DNA of 64,000 bases from Methylobacterium oryzihabitans. Lineage in GTDB: Bacteria > Pseudomonadota > Alphaproteobacteria > Rhizobiales > Beijerinckiaceae. Numbering within the stretch: position 1 is the first letter of the stretch; each line of letters begins with the position of its first letter. A program made the translations under genes and the position numbers. Positions 42,583 to 50,844 of the stretch are shown one piece after another. The stretch lies in the NCBI RefSeq assembly GCF_004004555.2, contig NZ_SACP01000023.1, positions 1 to 64,000 of the forward strand, read 5' to 3'. The notes below the pieces were generated by a model. The model had not been told where the DNA came from and ran no database searches. It worked only from the letters and a program-made list of their open reading frames with translations.

Positions 42583-44243
42583 GCGCACGCAGGCCGACGG
42601 GGGAACCTGGGACGTCGTCGTGGTCGGGGCCGGCGCCGGCGGGCTGACGGCGGCGTGCATCGCCGCGGCCGAGGGCTGCGCGGTGCTCCTCGTCGAGCAG
42701 GCCGACGTGGTCGGCGGCACCACCGCGATCTCCGGCGGCATGGTGTGGGTGCCCGGCACCGGCAAGGCGCCGGAGCGCGCCGACAGCCTGGAGGCCGCCC
42801 GCACCTATCTCGACCACTCGCTCCCGCCCGGTGACCGGACGCGGCGCGACGCCTATCTCGCCCGCGGCCCGGAGGCGATCCGGGACCTGGAGGCCCGTAC
42901 CGCCCTGCGCCTCCAGCCGGTGCCGACCTATCCCGACTACCATCCCGACCGGCCGGGGGCGACCGCCGGCGGGCGGGTGCTGGAGCCGGTGCCCTACGAC
43001 GCCCGCGCCCTCGGCGACGCCTTCGCGCTGCTGCGCGACCCGCTGCCCGAATTCACCCTGTTCGGCGGCATGATGATCAGCCGCCAGGACATCCCGCACC
43101 TGCGCCGCGCCGCCCGCTCGCCGCGCTCGGCCTGGCACGTCGCCAAGCTGCTGCTGCGCTACGCCGCCCAGCGCCTGCGGGCGCGCCGGGGCACCACGCT
43201 CTACCTCGGCAACGCGCTCGCGGCGCGGCTGCTGCAATCGGCCCGCGACCTCGGGCCGCCGCTCCGCCGCCCGGGCGCGCCGCGCCGTCGTCCTCGCCAC
43301 CGGCGGCGTCTCGCACGACGCGGCCCTGCGCGCCCGCTACGTGCCGGACGCCGCCGGCACGCTCAGCGCCACCGTCGCGCCCGGCACGGCGGCCCGCGGT
43401 GCCCGGCTCGCCGCGGCGGTCGGGGCCCGGCTGTCGGCGCCGACCGAGGACGGCGCGTTCTGGGTGCCGGCCTCGACCTTCACCCGCCGCGACGGCAGCC
43501 GCGGGGTGTTCCCCCACACCGTGACCGACCGGGCCAAGCCCGGGCTGATCGCGGTCGGGGGCGACGGCCGCCGCTTCGTCAACGAGGCGGTGTCCTACCA
43601 CGCCTTCGTCCGCGCCCAGCTCGCCAGCGGCGGCCGGGCGGTGCCGGCCTGGCTGATCGGCGACCGCGGCTTCCTGTGGCGATACGGCCTCGGCAAGGTG
43701 AAGCCGTTCACCCGCCGCCTCGGGCCCGATCTGGCGAGCGGCTACCTCCGGCAGGGGGCCACCCTCGCGGCTCTCGCGACGGCGATCGGCGTCCCGGCGA
43801 CGGTCCTCGCCGACACCGTCGAGACCTTCAACCGCGACGCGCGCCGCGGCGAGGACCCGGCCTTCGGGAGGGGCGGGGACATCTACCAGCGCCATCTCGG
43901 CGATGCCGACCACCGGCCCAATCCCTGCGTCGCGCCGATCGTCCAGGCGCCGTTCTACGCCGTGGCGGTGTGGCCGGCCGATCTCGGGATGTCGGCCGGC
44001 ATCGAGACCGACGCCGAGGCCCGCGTCCTCGGGGCGGACGGCGCCCCGATCCCCGGCCTGTTCGCCTGCGGCAACGACATGGCCTCGGTGATGGAGGGGG
44101 CCTATCCGGGCCCCGGCATCACCCTCGGCCCGGCCCTGACCTTCGGCTGGATCGCCGGCCGCAACGCCGCCGCCTCGCCCGGAGGTCAGACCGAGCCGGC
44201 GGCGGCCGTCACCCTTTCTGGTCCATCCGGATCCGGGTCTTGA
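42575..44243 (+). pseudogene. FAD-binding dehydrogenase (ketosteroid-dehydrogenase-like), broken by deletion and frameshift
   Basis: The 5' part has the FAD motif VVVGAGAGGLTAACIAAAEG and GGTTAISGGMVWVPG, and runs to LLQSARDLG near 43255. The rest of the family sequence then appears in another frame from about 43266: RRAVVLATGGVSHDAALRAR. It continues to GLFACGNDMASVMEGAYPGP and GITLGPALTFGWIAGRNAA, ending at 44243. The piece that normally joins these (a few dozen residues around the second FAD-binding strand) is missing. The first frame, if translated, would continue with nonsense to 44419. It is the last gene of the operon and overlaps the convergent GntR gene by 35 bp. Confidence 0.75.
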
Positions 44244-44859
44244 ACGCCGCCCGGATATGGGCGCGGGCCGCCGCCTCGGCGCCGTCGCGGTCGTGGGCGC
44301 GGATCCGGGCGACGATCGCGGCGTGCTCGTCGATCGCGGCGCCCGGCCGGTCGGGCTCGGCGAGCGTCGTGCCGGCGAGGAGCACCAGGGACAGGCGCAT
44401 GTTCTCCAGCATGCCCTGAAGGAAGCGGTTGCGGGCGCAGGCGTGGATCTGGCGGTGGAACAGCCGGTTGGTCCGCGCCAGCGCCCGGGGATCGGCGAGG
44501 AGCGTGCGGTCGCGGGCGACCATCTCCTCCAGCACCTCGATCTCGGTGTCGCCGGCATGGATCGCGGCAAGGCGGGCGGCCATGCCCTCCAGCACCTCGC
44601 GCAGGTCGTAGAGTTCCGTCACCTGGGCGTAGCCGAGGCGCGCGACCGAGGCGCCGCGATGCGGCTCGTGCGTCACGAGCCCCTGCGATTCGAGCCGTCC
44701 CAGCGCCTCGCGGATCGGCGTCCGACTGATGGCGAAGCGCTCGGCCAGTTCGGCCTCGCGCAGCCGGGCGCCGGGCGCCAGCTCGCCGTCCTCGATCGCC
44801 TGCAGCACGCGCTCGTAGGCGCTCGCCCCGTTCGGCTGACCCGCCGCCTTCCCCGTCAT
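44209..44859 (-). CDS. GntR/FCD-family transcriptional regulator
   Basis: 216 aa. The N-terminal winged HTH is ASAYERVLQAIEDGELAPGA, RLREAELAERFAISRTPIRE and ALGRLESQGLVTHEPHRGA. The FCD ligand domain follows (VTELYDLREVLEGMAARLAA, FHRQIHACARNRFLQGMLEN, DEHAAIVARIRAHDRD) with the usual metal/ligand His and Asp. ATG 44859 has GGGGAG upstream; an ATG at 44940 is open but lies in the operator region. It is divergent from tcuA and most likely controls tcuAB, responding to a small carboxylic acid. Confidence 0.9.
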   Translation of the reverse strand: MTGKAAGQPNGASAYERVLQAIEDGELAPGARLREAELAERFAISRTPIREALGRLESQGLVTHEPHRGASVARLGYAQVTELYDLREVLEGMAARLAAIHAGDTEIEVLEEMVARDRTLLADPRALARTNRLFHRQIHACARNRFLQGMLENMRLSLVLLAGTTLAEPDRPGAAIDEHAAIVARIRAHDRDGAEAAARAHIRAAFKTRIRMDQKG

Positions 44860-44925
44860 GTCGCCCGCTCCCCGATCCCGCACCGACCGGATAGCCGATC
44901 CGCGCCCGATGCACGAAGACATGGT

Positions 44926-44955
44926 TGCATGCTCTCGCATGCAGATGCATACAAT
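44926..44955. promoter_or_regulatory. Candidate GntR operator with three GCAT units
   Basis: TGCATGC-TCTC-GCATGCA (44926-44943) is a perfect palindrome, followed by GATGCATACAAT. The AT-containing cluster lies between the divergent GntR gene and tcuA. Confidence 0.45.
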
Positions 44956-45011
44956 CGGAAAAGACCGACGCGAAGCCCCGGCGACGCCGGCCGATCCAGG
45001 GAGAAGGACGC

Positions 45012-46427
45012 GTGGCAGCCATCCGCAGCGAGGGGAGCCGGCCGGAGCCTCGGTCCCGCGTCGACGTCCTCGTCATCGGCGGCGGCAACGCCGCCCTATG
45101 CGCGGCGATCAGCGCCCGGCGCGAGGGCGCCTCGGTCCTGGTGCTGGAATCCGCCGACGCCTTCTGGCGCGGCGGCAACACCCGCCACACCCGCAACATG
45201 CGCTGCGCCCACGACAGCGCCACCGAGATCCTCACCGGCCCCTACACCGAGGAGGAGTTCTTCGAGGACCTGCTGCGGGTCACCGGCGGGCGTACCGACG
45301 AGGACCTCGCCCGCCACATGATCCGCGAATCGAAGGCGATGCTGACCTGGATCGCCGAGCAGGGCGTGCGCTGGCAGCCCTCCCTCGGCGGCACCCTGTC
45401 GCTCGGGCGCACCAACTCGTTCTTCCTCGGCGGCGGCCGGGCGATGCTCAACGCCCTCTACGCCACCGCCGGGCGCCTCGGGGTCGAGGTCCGCTACGAG
45501 GCCGAGGTGACCGACCTCGCGATCGAGGACGGGCACTTCCTGGCCGCCACCCTGCGCTCGGGCGAGCGCATCGAGGCCGGCACCCTGGTCGCGGCGGCGG
45601 GCGGGTTCGAGTCCAACATCGACTGGCTGAAGCGCTACTGGGGCGAGGCGGCGGACAACTTCCTGATCCGCGGCACCCGCAACAACACCGGGGCGATCCT
45701 GCGGCTCCTCCTCGACAAGGGCGTTCAGAAGGTCGGCGACCCGACCCAGTGCCACGCCGTCGCGATCGACGCCCGCGCGCCGAAATACGACGGCGGCATC
45801 ATCACCCGGCTCGACTGCGTCGTGTTCGGCATCGTCGTCAACAAGCACGCCGAGCGCTTCTACGACGAGGGCGAGGACATCTGGCCCAAGCGCTACGCGA
45901 TCTGGGGCCGGCTCGTCGCCGCCCAGCCGGACCAGATCGCCTACGTCGTCTTCGACGCCCGCTCGCTCGAGCTGTTCATGCCCTCGCTCTACCCGCCGAT
46001 CCGGGCCGAGACGATCCCGGCGCTCGCCGAGGCCCTCGGGCTCGACCCGGAGGCGCTCGACCGCACGGTGGCGGCGTTCAACGCCGCGGTCCGGCCCGGA
46101 ACCTTCGACGACACGATCCTCGACGATTGCCGCACCGAGGGCCTGACGCCGCCCAAATCGCACTGGGCCCGGCGGATCGAGACCGGGCCGTTCTACGCCT
46201 ACCCGGTCCGGCCGGGCATCACCTTCACGTATCTCGGCACCCGGGTGAACCGCGACGCCCGCATGATCATGGCCGACGGCCGGCCGTCCGCCAACATGTT
46301 CGCCGCCGGCGAGATCATGGCCGGCAACGTGCTCGGCCAGGGCTACGCCGCCGGCATCGGGATGACCATCGGGGCCGTGTTCGGCCGGATCGCCGGACGG
46401 GAGGCGGCGCGCCATGCTCGCAACTGA
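45012..46427 (+). CDS. tcuA: TcuA-like FAD-dependent tricarballylate dehydrogenase
   Basis: 471-aa FAD_binding_2 flavoprotein. FAD loop VLVIGGGNAALCAAISARRE, then FWRGGNTRHTRNMRCAH, which is characteristic of the TcuA group. Later blocks are GGFESNIDWLKRYWGEAADN, FLIRGTRNNTGAILRLLLDK and AGEIMAGNVLGQGYAAGIGM. In Salmonella TcuA oxidises tricarballylate to cis-aconitate and TcuB reoxidises its FADH2. The GTG start at 45012 has GGAGAAGGA upstream. It overlaps tcuB by 14 bp. No tcuC importer is next to it, so uptake must come from elsewhere. Confidence 0.88.
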   Translation: MAAIRSEGSRPEPRSRVDVLVIGGGNAALCAAISARREGASVLVLESADAFWRGGNTRHTRNMRCAHDSATEILTGPYTEEEFFEDLLRVTGGRTDEDLARHMIRESKAMLTWIAEQGVRWQPSLGGTLSLGRTNSFFLGGGRAMLNALYATAGRLGVEVRYEAEVTDLAIEDGHFLAATLRSGERIEAGTLVAAAGGFESNIDWLKRYWGEAADNFLIRGTRNNTGAILRLLLDKGVQKVGDPTQCHAVAIDARAPKYDGGIITRLDCVVFGIVVNKHAERFYDEGEDIWPKRYAIWGRLVAAQPDQIAYVVFDARSLELFMPSLYPPIRAETIPALAEALGLDPEALDRTVAAFNAAVRPGTFDDTILDDCRTEGLTPPKSHWARRIETGPFYAYPVRPGITFTYLGTRVNRDARMIMADGRPSANMFAAGEIMAGNVLGQGYAAGIGMTIGAVFGRIAGREAARHARN

Positions 46428-47598
46428 GACGAAGACCTCGGGCACCACCGCCCACCACGCCAGCCCGGCCCTGGCCGAGGCCGACCGGCTGATGACCGTG
46501 TGCAATTCCTGCCGCTACTGCGAGGGATTGTGCGCGGTGTTCCCGGCGATGGAGACGCGCCGCTCGTTCGCGGACGGCGACCTGAACTACCTCGCCAACC
46601 TGTGCCACGGCTGCGGCGCCTGCTTCTACGACTGCCAGTTCTCGCCGCCGCACGCCTTCGACGTGAACGTGCCGCGGGTGCTGGCGCAGGTCCGCAACGA
46701 ATCCTACGCCCATTACGCCTGGCCCCGCGCCCTGGCGCCGCTCTTCGCCCGCAACGGGACGGCGGTGGCCCTCGTCGCCGCCGGCTCGGTCGCGGCCTTC
46801 CTGTTCGGGTTCATGGCGTTCAACGACCCGGCGGTGATGTTCGGCCGGCAGATCGGGGAGGGGGCGTTCTACCGCCTGATGCCGCACACCACGATGGCGC
46901 TGCTGTTCGGGGCGGCGTTCCTCTACGCGCTCATCGCCCTCGGCCTCGGCCTGCTGGCGTTCTGGCGCGACATCGGCGAGACCCGACGGACCCTGCACGA
47001 TGCCGGCTACAACTGGCAGGCGACCCAGGACGCCCTGCGGCTGCGCTACCTCGACGGCGGCGGCGCCGGCTGCATGAACCGGGACGGCGACCCGGCCAAG
47101 GACCGCCGCCGGCTCTATCATCACCTCACCTTCTACGGCTTCATGCTGTGCTTCGCCTCGACCTCGGTGGCGACGCTCTACCACTACCTCTTCGGCCGCG
47201 AGGCGCCGTATCCGTGGTGGGACCTGCCGGTGGTGCTCGGCACGCTCGGCGGCATCGGGATCGTGGTCGGGCCGCTCGGGCTCCTGCGGGCCAAGGCCGA
47301 GCGCGACCCGGCGATGCGGGCGCCGGAGGGGCGGGGCATGGAGACCGCCTTCACGCTGATGCTGCTGGCGCTCGGCGTCACCGGACTGGCGCTGCTGGTG
47401 CTGCGGGCGACCCCGCTGATGGGCACCCTGCTCGCCGTGCATCTCGGTGCGGTGTTCGGGTTCTTCGTGACCATGCCCTACGGCAAGTTCGTCCACGGAC
47501 TCTACCGCTACCTCGCCCTGGTCCGCTTCGCCAGGGAGCGCAAGGCCCTGCACGGGCCCTCGCCCTCGGCCAAGCGCGCGCTGGCCAAGCCGGCCTGA
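46414..47598 (+). CDS. tcuB: TcuB-like membrane iron-sulfur electron-transfer protein
   Basis: 394 aa. N-terminal ferredoxin-like part with two Cys clusters: VCNSCRYCEGLCAVFPAM and NLCHGCGACFYDCQFSPPHA. Six or so membrane helices follow (VALVAAGSVAAFLFGFMAF, FGAAFLYALIALGLGLLAFW, ETAFTLMLLALGVTGLALLV). His residues in HHLTFYGFMLCFAS and VHLGAVFGFFVTMPYGKFVH are likely heme ligands. It passes electrons from TcuA to the quinone pool. It is translationally coupled to tcuA. The C-terminal tail is basic. Confidence 0.88.
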   Translation: MLATETKTSGTTAHHASPALAEADRLMTVCNSCRYCEGLCAVFPAMETRRSFADGDLNYLANLCHGCGACFYDCQFSPPHAFDVNVPRVLAQVRNESYAHYAWPRALAPLFARNGTAVALVAAGSVAAFLFGFMAFNDPAVMFGRQIGEGAFYRLMPHTTMALLFGAAFLYALIALGLGLLAFWRDIGETRRTLHDAGYNWQATQDALRLRYLDGGGAGCMNRDGDPAKDRRRLYHHLTFYGFMLCFASTSVATLYHYLFGREAPYPWWDLPVVLGTLGGIGIVVGPLGLLRAKAERDPAMRAPEGRGMETAFTLMLLALGVTGLALLVLRATPLMGTLLAVHLGAVFGFFVTMPYGKFVHGLYRYLALVRFARERKALHGPSPSAKRALAKPA

Positions 47599-47647
47599 GG
47601 CCCGCCGGCAGGGGAGCGGTCGGCGCATCGGCCGGCCCTGCCCGGCG

Positions 47648-47740
47648 GAGATCGGCTTCGCTCACGCGCGTGGAGCCTCCGGCTCCACCATGCGGTCTGG
47701 TGAGACGATGTCCGGAACGGATCGTCCGGAAATCGCATCA
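47648..47740 (-). repeat. Family-A repeat, copy 4, 3'-truncated
   Basis: On the minus strand it opens TGATGCGATTTCCGGA with loop CGATCCGT. It has the optional GGTGGAGCCGGAGGCTCCAC hairpin and GAGCGAAGCCGAT, then diverges. The third hairpin and the 3' end are missing. Its first TGA is the stop codon of the small minus-strand frame at 47738-47932. Confidence 0.75.
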
Positions 47741-47932
47741 ATCGGCCAGCAGCCGGGCCGAGAGGACGATGGCCACGACCGCGGCGCTGCCGACGACGAA
47801 CATCACCATGGCACTGCTTTCCGACCGCCGGAGCGGGATTCGAGGATCGTCGGGAAGGGGGAGGCCGTAGGGCCGCGGCGGCGTGTAGTCGGCCTCTGCA
47901 ACAGTTGTATGATCCCGCCGGCGCGTCCTCAC
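47738..47932 (-). CDS. Possible 64-aa single-helix membrane protein coupled to the DUF2339 gene
   Basis: GTG start overlapping the stop of the upstream gene (GTGA). The product has a polar, Pro-rich first half (EADYTPPRPYGLPLPDDPRI) and one C-terminal hydrophobic helix, MVMFVVGSAAVVAIVLSARL, ending LAD. G/C third-position bias and a clean helix favour a real gene, but no homologue is recognised. Its TGA stop lies in the family-A repeat. An internal ATG would leave only the helix. Confidence 0.45.
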   Translation of the reverse strand: MRTRRRDHTTVAEADYTPPRPYGLPLPDDPRIPLRRSESSAMVMFVVGSAAVVAIVLSARLLAD

Positions 47933-50565
47933 GCCTCCGGCCGCGCTGCCGGGGCGAAGACGAGGCGCTGGTAGACGAGACCGATCCCGATCAGGCAGGC
48001 GCCGAGCCCGAGGAACGACAGGGCGCGCAAGGGGCCTTCGAGCCCGGCGAGATCGAGCAGGAACACCTTGAGGGTCGCCAGCCCGACCAGCCCGGCCGAG
48101 GCGAGGCGGGCGATCACCGATCCGCGCAGGATGCCCCAGCCGAGGGCCGCGAGGCCGAGCGCCAGCCACGCCGCCGAGTAGGCGTACCACTCCGCCTGCC
48201 CGGTGGCCCGGTCGAGCCCGATCCGCTCGCCCTGGAAGCCGTGCCGGACCGCGAGGCAGATCCCGAGGAAGCCCAGCGCCAGCCCGAGGCCCGCCGCCGC
48301 GCGGACGAACCAGACCGGCCGCACGCCCCGGGCCGCGCCGGCGAGCCCGAGGGCCGCGGCGGCCGGCAGGAGGTAGGCGAGGACGACGTCGTTGACGACC
48401 GCGCCGCCGGCGACCGGCTCGTCGGTCAGCAGCGGGTTGGCGACGAAGCCGAGGCCCAACGCCCCCTGCGCCAGGGCGAGAACCGCGAAGGCGAGGCCGC
48501 CGAACCGGATCACCGGCGAGGACGCGGGGCCGGAGAACCGCGTCAGCACCAGTGAGAAGCCGAGGGAGGCCAGGGTCGCCAGCCCCTGTTCCGGGAGGCT
48601 CGTCTCCGGCGCCGCGAGGTCGCCGCCGTGGAGCGCGTGGCGGATCTCCAGGAAGACGAACAGGCCGCCGAGCAGCAGGCCGAGCGCCTGCGCCACCTGC
48701 TCGGGCGCGTCGGCCGGTCGCCCGGGCCGGCGGATCACCCGGGCGGCGAGGCCGAAGCAGAGCGCCGGCAGTCCGTAGGCGGTGACGAGGCCGTTGAGGA
48801 GCGGCGTCGGCGACAGGCCGGGCCCGACCAGCGCCGGGTCCCAGGCGAGGCGGCCGGCCACGATCGCGCCCAGGCCGGCGACGCACCAGCGCAGGGCCGG
48901 GATGTCGAGGCGCCGGGCGATCCAGCCGGTGCCGAGCGCCGCTCCGGCGAGGGCGGGCGTGAGCGAGGCGCCCGACAGCGCGAAGACGAGGCCGAGGCAC
49001 AGGCTCGCGACCACGGCCGACGCGAAGGCGCCGAGCCCGAGGGTGAGGGCGGCGGAGGGGGTGGCGTCGCCCTGGCGCCGGCACAGGGCCGCGAGGCCGC
49101 AGAACGCCGCCGCGAACGCTCCCGCCGCCACGGCGAAGCCCGGCGACACCTCGCCGGCGGCGAGCCGCAGGTCGGCGAGGGCGAGGGCGGCGAGCGGGGT
49201 CGAGGCCGCCCCCGCCGCACAGGCCAGCGCCGTACTGTAGGGCAGGCGGCTGCCCCCGAGCAGCCGCAGCGCGCCCGGCACGGCGACGCTCGCCGCGGCG
49301 GCGCCGGCGGCGGCGAGCAGCAGGACCGGGTCCCGCGCGCCGTGCCACAGCAGCACGAGGGGTTCGTCCGCCGTCCCCACTTCCGGCCACAGCACGAGGA
49401 TTCCCGCGAGCGTCAGGGCCGCAACCGGAAGCCCCGCCGCCGCCGGCGCGGCGACGAACCCGGCGGCCGCCGGCACCGCCACCACGGCGACGGACGCGGC
49501 GGCCCAGCCGGCGACGGTCCCGGCCGGGGTGGTCAGGGCAAGGACCGCGAGCGCCACCCCGCCCCAGGCGGCAAGCGCCAGGGCGGCGCCCCGGTCGAGG
49601 CGGGCCGCCTCGTCGGGCACGCCGCGCCCCGGCAGCACGGCGAAGATCAGCGCGGCGAGCGCCTGCTGGACGACGAGATGGACCTGCACCGCCGTGCCGT
49701 TGCGGGCGAGTAGCGCCAGGAGGAGGCACCACGCCGCCGCGCCGGCGGCGCCCGCCACCGCGAGGGCGCGCCAGCCCTTGAGCCACGCGAAGGCGTAGGC
49801 GCAGGCCGTGACCACCGGCAGGTAGAGGACGGGCGGCCACGGGCTGCCGCCGCCGCCGACGAGGAGCGGCGTGGCGAGCGCGCCGAGGAGGCCGAGGCCG
49901 GCGAGCGCCGGGCCGTGCAGCAGGGCGGCGACCATCGCGGCGAGGCCCGTCGCGGCGAGCCCGGCGAAGGCCGGCAGCGGGCCGACGAAGCCGTAGAGCG
50001 CGTGGGCGGCGTAGACGGTTCCGAACACCGCCGCGATGGCGGCGGCGGTGACGATGGCCGGCACGTCGGGCCAGACCGCAGGGGCGGGCGCGGCCCCGCG
50101 CAGGCGCCGCCGCAGCCCCTCGCCGAGGGCGCCGAGGGCGAGCGCCAGGGCGAAGCCGGCGGCGATCCGCAGGCCCGGCCCGAACACCCCCTGCTCGACC
50201 GAGTAGCGCACCAGCAGCACCGCGCCGAGGGCGAGCGCGAGGCCGCCGGCCCACACCGTCCAGCGGGTGCCGAACCGCTCCTCGAAGGAGGGGCCGGCCG
50301 GTTCCGGCGGGCCCGCGGGCGCGACGGCGGGCACCGCGCCGGCCTTCGGGGCGGGCGGCGGGACGGCAGGGGCGGCCGGTCGGGGCTCCGGGACCGGCAG
50401 TGGCGGCTCGGCCACCGGGGCCGGGCCGGCTTCCAGCCCGGCAAGGCGCCGCTCCAGGGCCCGGATGCGCGAGCGCTGCCGCAGCGCCACCACCAGGGCG
50501 ACCGGGCCGGACAGGGCCGAGGCCAGGATGGCCAGGACCGCGAACAGGAGGAAGCCGTCGTCCAT
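47929..50565 (-). CDS. DUF2339 multi-helix membrane protein
   Basis: About 878 aa with more than twenty hydrophobic helices. A first helix (MDDGFLLFAVLAILASALSG) is followed by a short coiled region QRSRIRALERRLAGLE and a Pro/Ala-rich linker. The family block SFEERFGTRWTVWAGGLALA-LGAVLLVRYSVE then opens the membrane core. The conserved C-terminal part includes LKVFLLDLAGLEGPLRALSF. This is the DUF2339 pattern, whose function is not known. ATG 50565 starts the first helix; ATG 50607 is an alternative. It overlaps the possible small gene downstream. Confidence 0.85.
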   Translation of the reverse strand: MDDGFLLFAVLAILASALSGPVALVVALRQRSRIRALERRLAGLEAGPAPVAEPPLPVPEPRPAAPAVPPPAPKAGAVPAVAPAGPPEPAGPSFEERFGTRWTVWAGGLALALGAVLLVRYSVEQGVFGPGLRIAAGFALALALGALGEGLRRRLRGAAPAPAVWPDVPAIVTAAAIAAVFGTVYAAHALYGFVGPLPAFAGLAATGLAAMVAALLHGPALAGLGLLGALATPLLVGGGGSPWPPVLYLPVVTACAYAFAWLKGWRALAVAGAAGAAAWCLLLALLARNGTAVQVHLVVQQALAALIFAVLPGRGVPDEAARLDRGAALALAAWGGVALAVLALTTPAGTVAGWAAASVAVVAVPAAAGFVAAPAAAGLPVAALTLAGILVLWPEVGTADEPLVLLWHGARDPVLLLAAAGAAAASVAVPGALRLLGGSRLPYSTALACAAGAASTPLAALALADLRLAAGEVSPGFAVAAGAFAAAFCGLAALCRRQGDATPSAALTLGLGAFASAVVASLCLGLVFALSGASLTPALAGAALGTGWIARRLDIPALRWCVAGLGAIVAGRLAWDPALVGPGLSPTPLLNGLVTAYGLPALCFGLAARVIRRPGRPADAPEQVAQALGLLLGGLFVFLEIRHALHGGDLAAPETSLPEQGLATLASLGFSLVLTRFSGPASSPVIRFGGLAFAVLALAQGALGLGFVANPLLTDEPVAGGAVVNDVVLAYLLPAAAALGLAGAARGVRPVWFVRAAAGLGLALGFLGICLAVRHGFQGERIGLDRATGQAEWYAYSAAWLALGLAALGWGILRGSVIARLASAGLVGLATLKVFLLDLAGLEGPLRALSFLGLGACLIGIGLVYQRLVFAPAARPEA

Positions 50566-50640
50566 CGGTCCGTCGAAACGTGTCGCGAGCGCGACACAGA
50601 GCATCATTCGCCCGGGCGGGCAACGCTCCGCCCGGGCTCC

Positions 50641-50733
50641 GTCAGGGCCATCGCTTCAGAGCGACCGCCCTGACCTTCTTGTTTGGCCTCAGGCGCCGGC
50701 AGTCACATCCGTGACTTTGGCTTTCGCTCCGCT
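50641..50733. repeat. Family-B repeat, copy 2
   Basis: A 15-bp stem with two mismatches (GTCAGGGCCATCGCT-TCAG-AGCGACCGCCCTGAC, 50641-50674) precedes the tail TTTGGCCTCAGGCGCCGGCA, a short GTCAC-ATCC-GTGAC hairpin and TTTGGCTTTCGCTCCGCT. The tail equals copy 1 but the hairpins differ, with pairing kept. Confidence 0.75.
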
Positions 50734-50739
50734 TTCGCG

Positions 50740-50765
50740 TTCGAGGGGACATTCGTCCCCTCGAA
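50740..50765 (-). terminator. Perfect 11-bp hairpin downstream of the MFS gene
   Basis: TTCGAGGGGAC-ATTC-GTCCCCTCGAA lies 80 bp beyond the stop of the minus-strand MFS gene and next to repeat family B. It is a likely transcription end for the MFS-SDR-FAH operon, although no T-tract follows. Confidence 0.4.
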
Positions 50766-50844
50766 CCCGCTCCGCGGGGCGCTCTTCGGGCGCAGAGCGC
50801 ACCGCGCCCGCCACCAGGCGTCGCCCTGCGGGCTCCGGCCTCAC

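Noticed and set aside
42575..44419. A single intact 614-residue FAD protein
   Set aside because: After about 43255 this frame turns Arg/Pro-rich without family motifs, while the conserved remainder is in another frame. It is treated as a pseudogene.
47738..50623. A 961-residue Arg/Pro-rich protein on the minus strand
   Set aside because: It is a frame-shifted shadow of the DUF2339 gene with Arg/Pro/Ala-dominated composition. Only its last 64 codons, after the true gene ends, look coding.
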